Shown here: in pieces, positions 45,970 through 56,955 of the stretch
How positions within the stretch are numbered: the stretch's first letter is position 1
How the letters are laid out: each line of letters starts with the position of its first letter
Source of the DNA: Nemertoderma westbladi
Lineage: Eukaryota > Xenacoelomorpha > Nemertodermatida > Nemertodermatidae
NCBI GenBank assembly: GCA_032718475.1
Contig: JAUCBJ010000548.1
Location: 62,001-126,000, forward strand
Length of the DNA stretch: 64,000 nt
Direction of reading: 5' to 3'
Translations under genes and position numbers: made by a program
The notes under the pieces: generated by a model
The model's input: the letters and a program-made list of their open reading frames with translations, nothing else
Databases searched by the model: none
Told to the model about the DNA's origin: nothing

Positions 45970-48900
45970 TTTGCGGGACAGCTGTGGGTTACTGTGGTGG
46001 GGTGAAGCTATTTTATGGACAGCTGTGGGTTCCTGTGGTGGGGTGAAGCTATTTTATGGACAGCTGTGGGTTCCTGTGGTGGTGTGAAGAGATTTGCGGG
46101 ACAGCTGTGGGTTCCTGTGGTGGTGTGAAGAGATTTGCGGGACAGCTGTGGGTTACTGTTGTGGTGTGAAGAGATTTGCGGGACAGCTGTGGGTTCCTGT
46201 GGTGGGGTGAAGCTATTTTATGGACAGCTGTGGGTTCCTGTGGTGGTGTAAAGATATTTGCGGGACAGCTGTGGGTTCCTGTGGTGGGGTGAAGCTATTT
46301 TATGGACAGCTGTGGGTTCCTGTGGTGGGGTGAAGCTATTTTATGGACAGCTGTGGGTTCCTGTGGTGGTGTGAAGAGATTTGCGGGACAGCTGTGGGTT
46401 CCTGTGGTGGTGTGAAGAGATTTGCGGGACAGCTGTGGGTTACTGTTGTGGTGTGAAGAGATTTGCGGGACAGCTGTGGGTTCCTGTGGTGGGGTGAAGC
46501 TATTTTATGGACAGCTGTGGGTTCCTGTGGTGGTGTGAAGAGATTTGCGGGACAGCTGTGGGTTCCTGTGGTGGGGTGAAGCTATTTTATGGACAGCTGT
46601 GGGTTCCTGTGGTGGTGTGAAGAGATTTGCGGGACAGCTGTGGGTTCCTGTGGTGGTGTGAAGAGATTTGCGGGACAGCTGTGGGTTCCTGTGGTGGTGT
46701 GAAGATATTTCCGGGACAGCTGTGGGTTCCTGTGGTGGTGTGAAGAGATTTGCGGGACAGCTGTGGGTTCCTGTGGTGGTGTGAACCGGGACAGCTGTGG
46801 GTTCCTGTGGTGGGGTGAAGCTATTTTATGGACAGCTGTGGGTTCCTGTGGTGGTGTGAAGAGATTTGCGGGACAGCTGTGGGTTCCTGTGGTGGTGTGA
46901 AGAGATTTGCGGGACAGCTGTGGGTTCATGTGGTGGTGTGAAGATATTTCCGGGACAGCTGTGGGTTCCTGTGGTGGTGTGAAGAGATTTGCGGGACAGC
47001 TGTGGGTTCTTGTGGTGGTGTGAAGAGATTTGCGGGACAGCTGTGGGTTCCTGTGGTGGTGTGAAGAGATTTGCGGGACAGCTGTGGGTTCCTGTGGTGG
47101 TGTGAAGATATTTCCGGGACAGCTGCGGGTTACTGTGGTGGTGTGAAGAGATTTGCGGGGCAGCTGTGGGTTACTGTTGTGGTGTGAAGAGATTTGCGGG
47201 ACAGCTGTGGGTTCCTGTGGTGGGGTGAAGCTATTTTATGGACAGCTGTGGGTTCCTGTGGTGGTGTGAAGAGATTTGCGGGACAGCTGTGGGTTCCTGT
47301 GGTGGTGTGAAGAGATTTGCGGGACAGCTGTGGGTTCCTGTGGTGGTGTGAAGATATTTCCGGGACAGCTGTGGGTTCCTGTGGTGGTGTGAAGAGATTT
47401 GCGGGACAGCTGTGGGTTCCTGTGGTGGTGTGAAGAGATTTGCGGGACAGCTGTGGGTTCTTGTGGTGGTGTGAACCGGGACAGCTATGGGTTCCTGTTG
47501 TGGTGTGCACCGGAACAGCTGTGGGTTCCTGTGGTGGAGTGAACCGGGACGGCTGTGGGTTGCTGTAGTGGTGTAAAGAGATTTGCGGGACAGCTGCGGG
47601 TTACTGTGGTGGTGTGAAGAGATTTGCGGGACAGCTGTGGGTTCCTGTGGTGGTGTGAAGAGATTCGCGGGACAGCATGGGTTACTGTGGTGGTGTGAAC
47701 CGGGACAGCTGTGGGTTCCTGTGGTGGTGTGAACCGGGACAGCTGTGGGTTCTGTTGTGGTGTGAACCGGGACAGCTGTGGGTTCTTGTGGTGGTGTGAA
47801 CCGGGACAGCTATGGGTTCCTGTTGTGGTGTGAACCGGGACAGCTGTGGGTTCCTGTGGTGGTATGAACCGGGACGGCTGTGGGTTGCTGTAGTGGTATG
47901 AACCGGGACGGCTGTGGGTTGCTGTAGTGGTGTAAAGATATTTGCGGGACAGCTGCGGGTTACTGTGGTGGTGTGAAAAGATTTCCGGGACAGCTGTGGG
48001 TTCCAGAGGTGGTATGAAGAGATTCGCGGGACAGCTGTGGGTTCCTGTGGTGGTGTGAAAAGATTTTCGGGACAGCTGTGGGTTCCTGAGGTGGTATGAA
48101 GAGATTCGCGGGACAGCTGTGGGTTCTTGTGGTGGTGTGAAGAGATTTGCGGACAGCTGTGGGTTCCTGTGGTGGTGTGAAGAGATTTGCGGGACAGCTG
48201 TGGGTTCCTGTGGTGGTGTGAACCGGGACAGCTGTGGGTTCTGTTGTGGTGTGAACCGGGACAGCTGTGGGTTCTTGTGGTGGTGTGAACCGGGACAGCT
48301 ATGGGTTCCTGTTGTGGTGTGAACCGGGACAGCTGTGGGTTCCTGTGGTGGTGTGAACCGGGACGGCTGTGGGTTGTTGCTGTGGTGGTGTAAAGAGATT
48401 TGCGGACAGCTGTGGGTTACTGTTGTGGTGTGAACCGGGACAGCTGTGGGTTCTTGTGGTGGTGTGAACCGGGACAGCATGGGTTCCTGTTGTGGTGTGA
48501 ACCGGGACAGCTGTGGGTTCTTGTGGTGGTGTGAACCGGGAAAGCTATGGGTTCCTGTTGTGGTGTGAACCGGGACAGCTGTGGGTTCTTGTGGTGGTGT
48601 AAACCGGGACAGCTGTGAGTTCCTGTGGTGGTGTGAACTGGGACGGCTGTGGGTTCCTGTGGTGGTGTAAACCGGGACGGCTGTGGGTTGCTGTAGTGGT
48701 GTAAAGAGATTTGCGGGACAGCTGCGGATTACTGTGGTGGTATGAAGAGATTTGCGGGACAGCTGTGGGTTCCTGTGGTGGTGTGAAAAGATCTCCGGGA
48801 CAGCTGTGGGTTCCTGAGGTGGTATGAAGAGATTCGCGGGACAGCTGTGGGTTTCTGTGGTGGTGGTGTGAACCGGGACAGCTGTGGGTTACTGTTGTGG

Positions 48901-51900
48901 TGTGAACCGGGACAGCTGTGGGTTCTTGTGGTGGTGTGAACCGGGACAGCTATGGGTTCCTGTGGTGGTGTGAACCGGGACAGCTGTAGGTTCCTGTGGT
49001 GGTTTGAACCGGGACAGCTGTGGGTTACTGTTGTGGTGTGAACCGGGACAGCTGTGGGTTCCTGCGGTGGTGTGAACCGGGACAGCTGTGGGTTACAGTT
49101 GTGGTGTGAACCGGGACAGCTGTGGGTTCCTGTGGTGGTGTGAACCGGGACAGCTGTGGGTTACTGTTGTGGTGTGAACCGGGACAGCTGTGGGTTCTTG
49201 TGGTGGTGTGAACCGGGACAGCTATGGGTTCCTGTTGTGGTGTGAACCGGGACAGCTGTGGGTTCCTGTGGTGGTGTGAACCGGGACGGCTGTGGGTTGT
49301 TGCTGTGGTGGTGTAAAGATATTTGCGGGACAGCTGTGGGTTCCTGTGGTGGTGTGAAAATATTACCGGGACAGCTGTCGGTTCCTGAGGTGGTATGAAG
49401 AGATTCGCGGGACAGCTGTGGGTTCCTGTGGTGGTGTGAAGAGATTTGCGGGACAGCTGTGGGTTCCTGTGGTGGTGTGAAGATATTTCCGGGACAGCTG
49501 TGGGTTCCTGTGGTGGTGTGAAGAGATTTGCGGGACAGCTGTGGGTTCCTGTGGTGGTGTGAAGAGATTTGCGGGACAGCTGTGGGTTCTTGTGGTGGTG
49601 TGAACCGGGACAGCTATGGGTTCCTGTTGTGGTGTGCACCGGAACAGCTATGGGTTCCTGTGGTGGAGTGAACCGGGACGGCTGTGGGTTGCTGTAGTGG
49701 TGTAAAGAGATTTGCGGGACAGCTGCGGGTTACTGTGGTGGTGTGAAGAGATTTGCGGGACAGCTGTGGGTTCCTGTGGTGGTGTGAACCGGGACAGCTG
49801 TGGGTTCTTGTGGTGGTGTGAACCGGGACAGCTATGGGTTCCTGTGGTGGTGTGAACCGGGACAGCTGTAGGTTCCTGTGGTGGTTTGAACCGGGACAGC
49901 TGTGGGTTACTGTTGTGGTGTGAACCGGGACAGCTGTGGGTTCCTGCGGTGGTGTGAACCGGGACAGCTGTGGGTTACTGTTGTGGTGTGAACCGGGACA
50001 GCTGTGGGTTCCTGTGGTGGTGTGAACCGGGACAGCTGTGGGTTACTGTTGTGGTGTGAACCGGGACAGCTGTGGGTTCTTGTGGTGGTGTGAACCGGGA
50101 CAGCTATGGGTTCCTGTTGTGGTGTGAACCGGGACGGCTGTGGGTTCCTGTGGTGGTGTGAACCGGGACGGCTGTGGGTTGTTGCTGTGGTGGTGTAAAG
50201 AGATTTGCGGGACAGCTGTGGGTTACTGTTGTGGTGTGAACCGGGACAGCTGTGGGTTCTTGTGGTGGTGTGAACCGGGACAGCATGGGTTCCTGTTGTG
50301 GTGTGAACCGGGACAACTGTGGGTTCTTGTGGTGGTGTGAACCGGGAAAGCTATGGGTTCTTGTTGTGGTGTGAACCGGGACAGCTGTGGGTTCTTGTGG
50401 TGGTGTGAACCGGGACAGCTGTGAGTTCCTGTGGTGGTGTGAACCGGGACGGCTGTGGGTTCCTGTGGTGGTGTAAACCGGGACGGCTGTGGGTTGCTGT
50501 GGTGGTGTAAAGATATTTGCGGGACAGCTGTGGGTTCCTGTGGTGGTGTGAAAATATTTCCGGGACAGCTGTGGGTTCCTGTGGTGGTGTAAAGAGATTT
50601 GCGGGACAGCTGTGGGTTACTGTTGTGGTGTGAACCGGGACAGCTGTGGGTTCTTGTGGTGGTGTGAACCGGGACAGCATGGGTTCCTGTTGTGGTGTGA
50701 ACCGGGACAACTGTGGGTTATTGTGGTGGTGTGAACCGGGAAAGCTATGGGTTCTTGTTGTGGTGTGAACCGGGACAGCTGTGGGTTCTTGTGGTGGTGT
50801 GAACCGGGACAGCTGTGAGTTCCTGTGGTGGTGTGAACCGGGACGGCTGTGGGTTCCTGTGGTGGTGTAAACCGGGACGGCTGTGGGTTGCTGTGGTGGT
50901 GTAAAGATATTTGCGGGACAGCTGTGGGTTCCTGTGGTGGTGTGAAAATATTACCGGGACAGCTGTGGGTTCCTGAGGTGGTATGAAGAGATTCGCGGGA
51001 CAGCTGTGGGTTCCTGAGGTGGTATGAAGAGATTCGCGGGACAGCTGTGGGTTCCTGTGGTGGTGTGAAGAGATTTGCGGGACAGCTGTGGGTTCCTGTG
51101 GTGGTGTGAAGATATTTCCGGGACAGCTGTGGGTTCCTGTGGTGGTGTGAAGAGATTTGCGGGACAGCTGTGGGTTCCTGTGGTGGTGTGAAGAGATTTG
51201 CGGGACAGCTGTGGGTTCTTGTGGTGGTGTGAACCGGGACAGCTATGGGTTCCTGTTGTGGTGTGCACCGGAACAGCTATGGGTTCCTGTGGTGGAGTGA
51301 ACCGGGACGGCTGTGGGTTGCTGTAGTGGTGTAAAGAGATTTGCGGGACAGCTGCGGGTTACTGTGGTGGTGTGAAGAGATTTGCGGGACAGCTGTGGGT
51401 TCCTGTGGTGGTGTGAAGAGATTTGCGGGACAGCATGGGTTACTGTTGTGGTGTGAACCGGGACAGCTGTGGGTTCCTGTGGTGGAGTGAACCGGGACGG
51501 CTGTGGGTTCCTGTGGTGGTGTAAACCGGGACGGCTGTGGGTTGCTGTGGTGGTGTAAAGATATTTGCGGGACAGCTGTGGGTTCCTGTGGTGGTGTGAA
51601 AATATTTCCGGGACAGCTGTGGGTTCCTGTGGTGGTGTAAAGAGATTTGCGGGACAGCTGTGGGTTACTGTTGTGGTGTGAACCGGGACAGCTGTGGGTT
51701 CTTGTGGTGGTGTGAACCGGGACAGCATGGGTTCCTGTTGTGGTGTGAACCGGGACAACTGTGGGTTATTGTGGTGGTGTGAACCGGGAAAGCTATGGGT
51801 TCTTGTTGTGGTGTGAACCGGGACAGCTGTGGGTTCTTGTGGTGGTGTGAACCGGGACAGCTGTGAGTTCCTGTGGTGGTGTGAACCGGGACGGCTGTGG

Positions 51901-54900
51901 GTTCCTGTGGTGGTGTAAACCGGGACGGCTGTGGGTTGCTGTGGTGGTGTAAAGATATTTGCGGGACAGCTGTGGGTTCCTGTGGTGGTGTGAAAATATT
52001 ACCGGGACAGCTGTGGGTTCCTGAGGTGGTATGAAGAGATTCGCGGGACAGCTGTGGGTTCCTGAGGTGGTATGAAGAGATTCGCGGGACAGCTGTGGGT
52101 TCCTGTGGTGGTGTGAAGAGATTTGCGGGACAGCTGTGGGTTCCTGTGGTGGTGTGAAGATATTTCCGGGACAGCTGTGGGTTCCTGTGGTGGTGTGAAG
52201 AGATTTGCGGGACAGCTGTGGGTTCCTGTGGTGGTGTGAAGAGATTTGCGGGACAGCTGTGGGTTCTTGTGGTGGTGTGAACCGGGACAGCTATGGGTTC
52301 CTGTTGTGGTGTGCACCGGAACAGCTATGGGTTCCTGTGGTGGAGTGAACCGGGACGGCTGTGGGTTGCTGTAGTGGTGTAAAGAGATTTGCGGGACAGC
52401 TGCGGGTTACTGTGGTGGTGTGAAGAGATTTGCGGGACAGCTGTGGGTTCCTGTGGTGGTGTGAAGAGATTTGCGGGACAGCATGGGTTACTGTTGTGGT
52501 GTGAACCGGGACAGCTGTGGGTTCCTGTGGTGGAGTGAACCGGGACGGCTGTGGGTTCCTGTGGTGGTGTAAACCGGGACGGCTGTGGGTTGCTGTGGTG
52601 GTGTAAAGATATTTGCGGGACAGCTGTGGGTTCCTGTGGTGGTGTGAAAATATTTCCGGGACAGCTGTGGGTTCCTGTGGTGGTGTAAAGAGATTTGCGG
52701 GACAGCTGTGGGTTACTGTTGTGGTGTGAACCGGGACAGCTGTGGGTTCTTGTGGTGGTGTGAACCGGGACAGCATGGGTTCCTGTTGTGGTGTGAACCG
52801 GGACAACTGTGGGTTATTGTGGTGGTGTGAACCGGGAAAGCTATGGGTTCTTGTTGTGGTGTGAACCGGGACAGCTGTGGGTTCTTGTGGTGGTGTGAAC
52901 CGGGACAGCTGTGAGTTCCTGTGGTGGTGTGAACCGGGACGGCTGTGGGTTCCTGTGGTGGTGTAAACCGGGACGGCTGTGGGTTGCTGTGGTGGTGTAA
53001 AGATATTTGCGGGACAGCTGTGGGTTCCTGTGGTGGTGTGAAAATATTACCGGGACAGCTGTGGGTTCCTGAGGTGGTATGAAGAGATTCGCGGGACAGC
53101 TGTGGGTTCCTGAGGTGGTATGAAGAGATTCGCGGGACAGCTGTGGGTTCCTGTGGTGGTGTGAAGAGATTTGCGGGACAGCTGTGGGTTCCTGTGGTGG
53201 TGTGAAGATATTTCCGGGACAGCTGTGGGTTCCTGTGGTGGTGTGAAGAGATTTGCGGGACAGCTGTGGGTTCCTGTGGTGGTGTGAAGAGATTTGCGGG
53301 ACAGCTGTGGGTTCTTGTGGTGGTGTGAACCGGGACAGCTATGGGTTCCTGTTGTGGTGTGCACCGGAACAGCTATGGGTTCCTGTGGTGGAGTGAACCG
53401 GGACGGCTGTGGGTTGCTGTAGTGGTGTAAAGAGATTTGCGGGACAGCTGCGGGTTACTGTGGTGGTGTGAAGAGATTTGCGGGACAGCTGTGGGTTCCT
53501 GTGGTGGTGTGAAGAGATTTGCGGGACAGCATGGGTTACTGTTGTGGTGTGAACCGGGACAGCTGTGGGTTCCTGTGGTGGAGTGAACCGGGACGGCTGT
53601 GGGTTGCTGTAGTGGTGTAAAGAGATTTGCGGGACAGCTGCGGGTTACTGTGGTGGTGTGAAGAGATTTGCGGGACAGCTGTGGGTTCCTGTGGTGGTGT
53701 GAAGAGATTTGCGGGACAGCTGTGGGTTACTGTTGTGGTGTGAAGAGATTTGCGGGACAGCTGTGGGTTACTGTGGTGGTGTGAAGAGATTTGCGGGACA
53801 GCTGTGGGTTCTTGTGGTGGTGTGAAGAGATTTGCGGGACAGCTGTGGGTTACTGTTGTGGTGTGAAGAGATTTGCGGGACAGCTGTGGGTTACTGTGGT
53901 GGTGTGAAGAGATTTCCGGGACAGCTGTGGGTTCCTGTGGTGGTGTGAAGAGATTTGCGGGACAGCATGGGTTACTGTTGTGGTGTGAACCGGGACAGCT
54001 GTGGGTTCTTGTGGTGGTGTGAACCGGGACAGCTATGGGTTCCTGTGGTGGTGTGAACCGGGACAGCTGTAGGTTCCTGTGGTGGTTTGAACTGGGACAG
54101 CTGTGGGTTACTGTTGTGGTGTGAACCGGGACAGCTGTGGGTCCTGCGGTGGTGTGAACCGGGACAGCTGTGGGTTACTGTTGTGGTGTGAACCGGGACA
54201 GCTGTGGGTTCCTGTGGTGGTGTGAACCGGGACAGCTGTGGGTTACTGTTGTGGTGTGAACCGGGACAGCTGTGGGTTCTTGTGGTGGTGTGAACCGGGA
54301 CAGCTATGGGTTCCTGTTGTGGTGTGAACCGGGACAGCTGTGGGTTCCTGTGGTGGTGTGAACCGGGACGGCTGTGGGTTGTTGCTGTGGTGGTGTAAAG
54401 AGATTTGCGGGACAGCTGTGGGTTACTGTTGTGGTGTGAACCGGGACAGCTGTGGGTTCTTGTGGTGGTGTGAACCGGGACAGCATGGGTTCCTGTTGTG
54501 GTGTGAACCGGGACAACTGTGGGTTCTTGTGGTGGTGTGAACCGGGAAAGCTATGGGTTCTTGTTGTGGTGTGAACCGGGACAGCTGTGGGTTCTTGCGG
54601 TGGTGTGAACCGGGACAGCTGTGAGTTCCTGTGGTGGTGTGAACCGGGACGGCTGTGGGTTCCTGTGGTGGTGTAAACCGGGACGGCTGTGGGTTGCTGT
54701 GGTGGTGTAAAGATATTTGCGGGACAGCTGTGGGTTCCTGTGGTGGTGTGAAAATATTTCCGGGACAGCTGTGGGTTCCTGAGGTGGTATGAAGAGATTC
54801 GCGGGACAGCTGTGGGTTCCTGTGGTGGTGTGAACCGGGACAGCTGTGGGTTCCTGTGGTGGTGTGAACCGGGACAGCTGTGGGTTCTGTTGTGGTGTGA

Positions 54901-55979
54901 ACCGGGACAGCTGTGGGTTCTTGTGGTGGTGTGAACAGGGACAGCATGGGTTCCTGTTGTGGTGTGAACCGGGACAGCTGTGGGTTCTTGTGGTGGTGTG
55001 AACCAGGACAGCATGGGTTCCTGTTGTGGTGTGAACCGGGACAGCTGTGGGTTCTTGTGGTGGTGTGAACCGGGAAAGCTATGGGTTCCTGTTGTGGTGT
55101 GAACCGGGACAGCTGTGGGTTCTTGTGGTGGTGTGAACCGGGACAGCATGGGTTCATGTTGTGGTGTGAACCGGGACAGCTGTGGGTTCTTGTGGTGGTG
55201 AGAACCGGGTTGTGGTGGTGTGAATCGGGACAGCATGGGTTCCTGTTGTGGTGTGAACCGGGACAGCTGTGGGTTCCTGTGGTGGTGTGAACCGGGACGG
55301 CTGTGGGTTGCTGTGGTGGTTAAAGAGATTTGCGGGACAGCTATGGGTTCCTGTTGTGGTGTGAACCGGGACAACTGTGGGTTCCTGAGGAGGTGTGAAC
55401 CGGGACAGCTGTGGGTTCTTGTGGTGGTGTGAACCGGGACAGCTGTGAGTTCTTGTGGTGGTGTGAACCGGGACAGCTATGGGTTCCTTTGTCGTGTGAA
55501 ACAGGACGGCTTTGGGTTCCTGTTGTGGTGTGAACCGGGACAGCTGTGGGTTCCTGCGGTGGTGTGAAGAGATTTGCGGGACAGCTGTGGGTTCCTGAGG
55601 TGGTATGAAGAGATTCGCGGGACAGCTGTGGGTTCTTGTGGTGGTGTGAAGAGATTTGCGGACAGCTGTGGGTTCCTGTTGAGGCGTGAAGAGATTTCCG
55701 GGACAGCTATGGGTTCCTGTGGTGGTGTGAAGAGATTTGCGGGACAGCTGTGGGTTCCTGTGGTGGTGTGAAGAGATTTGCGGGACAGCTGTGGGTTCCT
55801 GTGGTGGTGTGAAGAGATTTGCGGGACAGCATGGGTTACTGTTGTGGTGTGAAGAGATTTGCGGGACAGCTGTGGGTTCCTGTGGTGGTGTGAAGAGATT
55901 TGCGGGACAGCTGTGGGTTCCTGTGGTGGTGTGAAGAGATTTGCGGGACAGCTGTGGGTTCCTGTGGTGGTGTTAAGAG
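45970..55979. repeat. 10-kb minisatellite of mixed ~33/41-bp monomers
   Basis: All monomers share ggacagctgtgggttcctg and tggtggtgtgaa. Two junction types alternate: gagatttgcgg (unit ~41 bp) and ccg (unit ~33 bp). A third, gctattttatg, is concentrated at the left end. I estimate 250-300 monomers from length over unit size. Long open frames on the minus strand (His-Thr-Thr-Pro-Gln-Ser-Cys-Pro repeats, up to ~350 codons) and shorter ones on plus exist only because the 33-bp unit preserves frame; no start context or non-repeat portion supports a gene. Confidence 0.97.
50440..53605. repeat. 1,048-bp higher-order repeat, three copies
   Basis: Inside the minisatellite a block of about 27-28 monomers recurs with a period of exactly 1,048 bp. 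For example, cagcatgggttcctgttgtg followed by gacaactgtgggtta lies near 50676, 51724 and 52772. I saw no differences between copies over most of the length. Confidence 0.85.
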
Positions 55980-56955
55980 GCGCCCAACCAGATCAACACG
56001 GCCGGCCGCGGAGACCAATAAGTCAAAATAACAAAAAAATAATATTTTATTCATTTTAAGAACTTTTTATCTATGTGCGATTTTACCATTTGGTTGTTTG
56101 ATACGCGCCAGAGAAAATTACATAATAAACTATAGATAAGAAACTCCGCCACATAATTTTATAATAAAAATAACAGTTTAAGTTCACCTTAACACAGAAG
56201 TCGAAGGACAGTTCAAGGACTAATTCAGATTATAATGTAACTTTTGAACAATTTACAAAATGTTATATTAAGAAATTAAATAATTTACTACAAAAAAGTG
56301 TTTACAATAATAAAGATAGCACTGTATGCTTGGTAGTACAATAAATAATAATTAGTAAAAGTAAAAAACAAATAATACTTAACTTAACATTCATATAAAT
56401 GGTATCTAAAACAATATTTCATTTCAGATATTATGTTACACCAACTAATAATATACAAGTGAAGTATCAACCTAAAACGCTGATGAAAGTTGACAAAAAT
56501 TCGCGGGTTCGAGCTACAGGTTGTAAAAAATAACTATTTACATAAAGTAGCACTTTATATCACATTAAATGTTATTCCTTAATTTAATTAGAAAGCCCTA
56601 TTACGTACAGTAATAATAAATATATACAAAGTATATCTGTAAAACCTACGCCTACTAACATTCTCCTCATCTAAATAATTTGTGAAATATGTGTGAATTA
56701 TTTTATCCTAATACGTACGTAAGTTCCCTGGCATGGAAACCTGTTTTTCAATGTCATACAGACTACGGACTACTACAGTACATCAATGCTCAATGATCAA
56801 ATATTATAATAAGAAACTATATTAGTTGTAGCCAGTTATCATTGAGGTCCTCGCACTCAATATCCCCCCCCCCCCCCCCCCCATATATGCCCCCCTCCGC
56901 GGTGCTTATACTCACTATCCAGCCCCCCAGTATGCCTCCATCCCGCAGTAAGACC
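55980..56955. other. AT-rich 3' flank of the CFAP36-like gene, with poly-C tract
   Basis: Nothing coding was recognised. A 19-base C run lies at 56864-56882, about 75 bp beyond the stop codon of the minus-strand gene, where it would be poly-G in any read-through RNA. Confidence 0.5.

Noticed and set aside
46582-55374. Long open frames (105-356 codons) across the 10-kb minisatellite, mostly on the minus strand
   Set aside because: They consist wholly of translated repeat monomers, start and stop where monomer types change frame, and have no non-repeat exon, signal peptide or domain.
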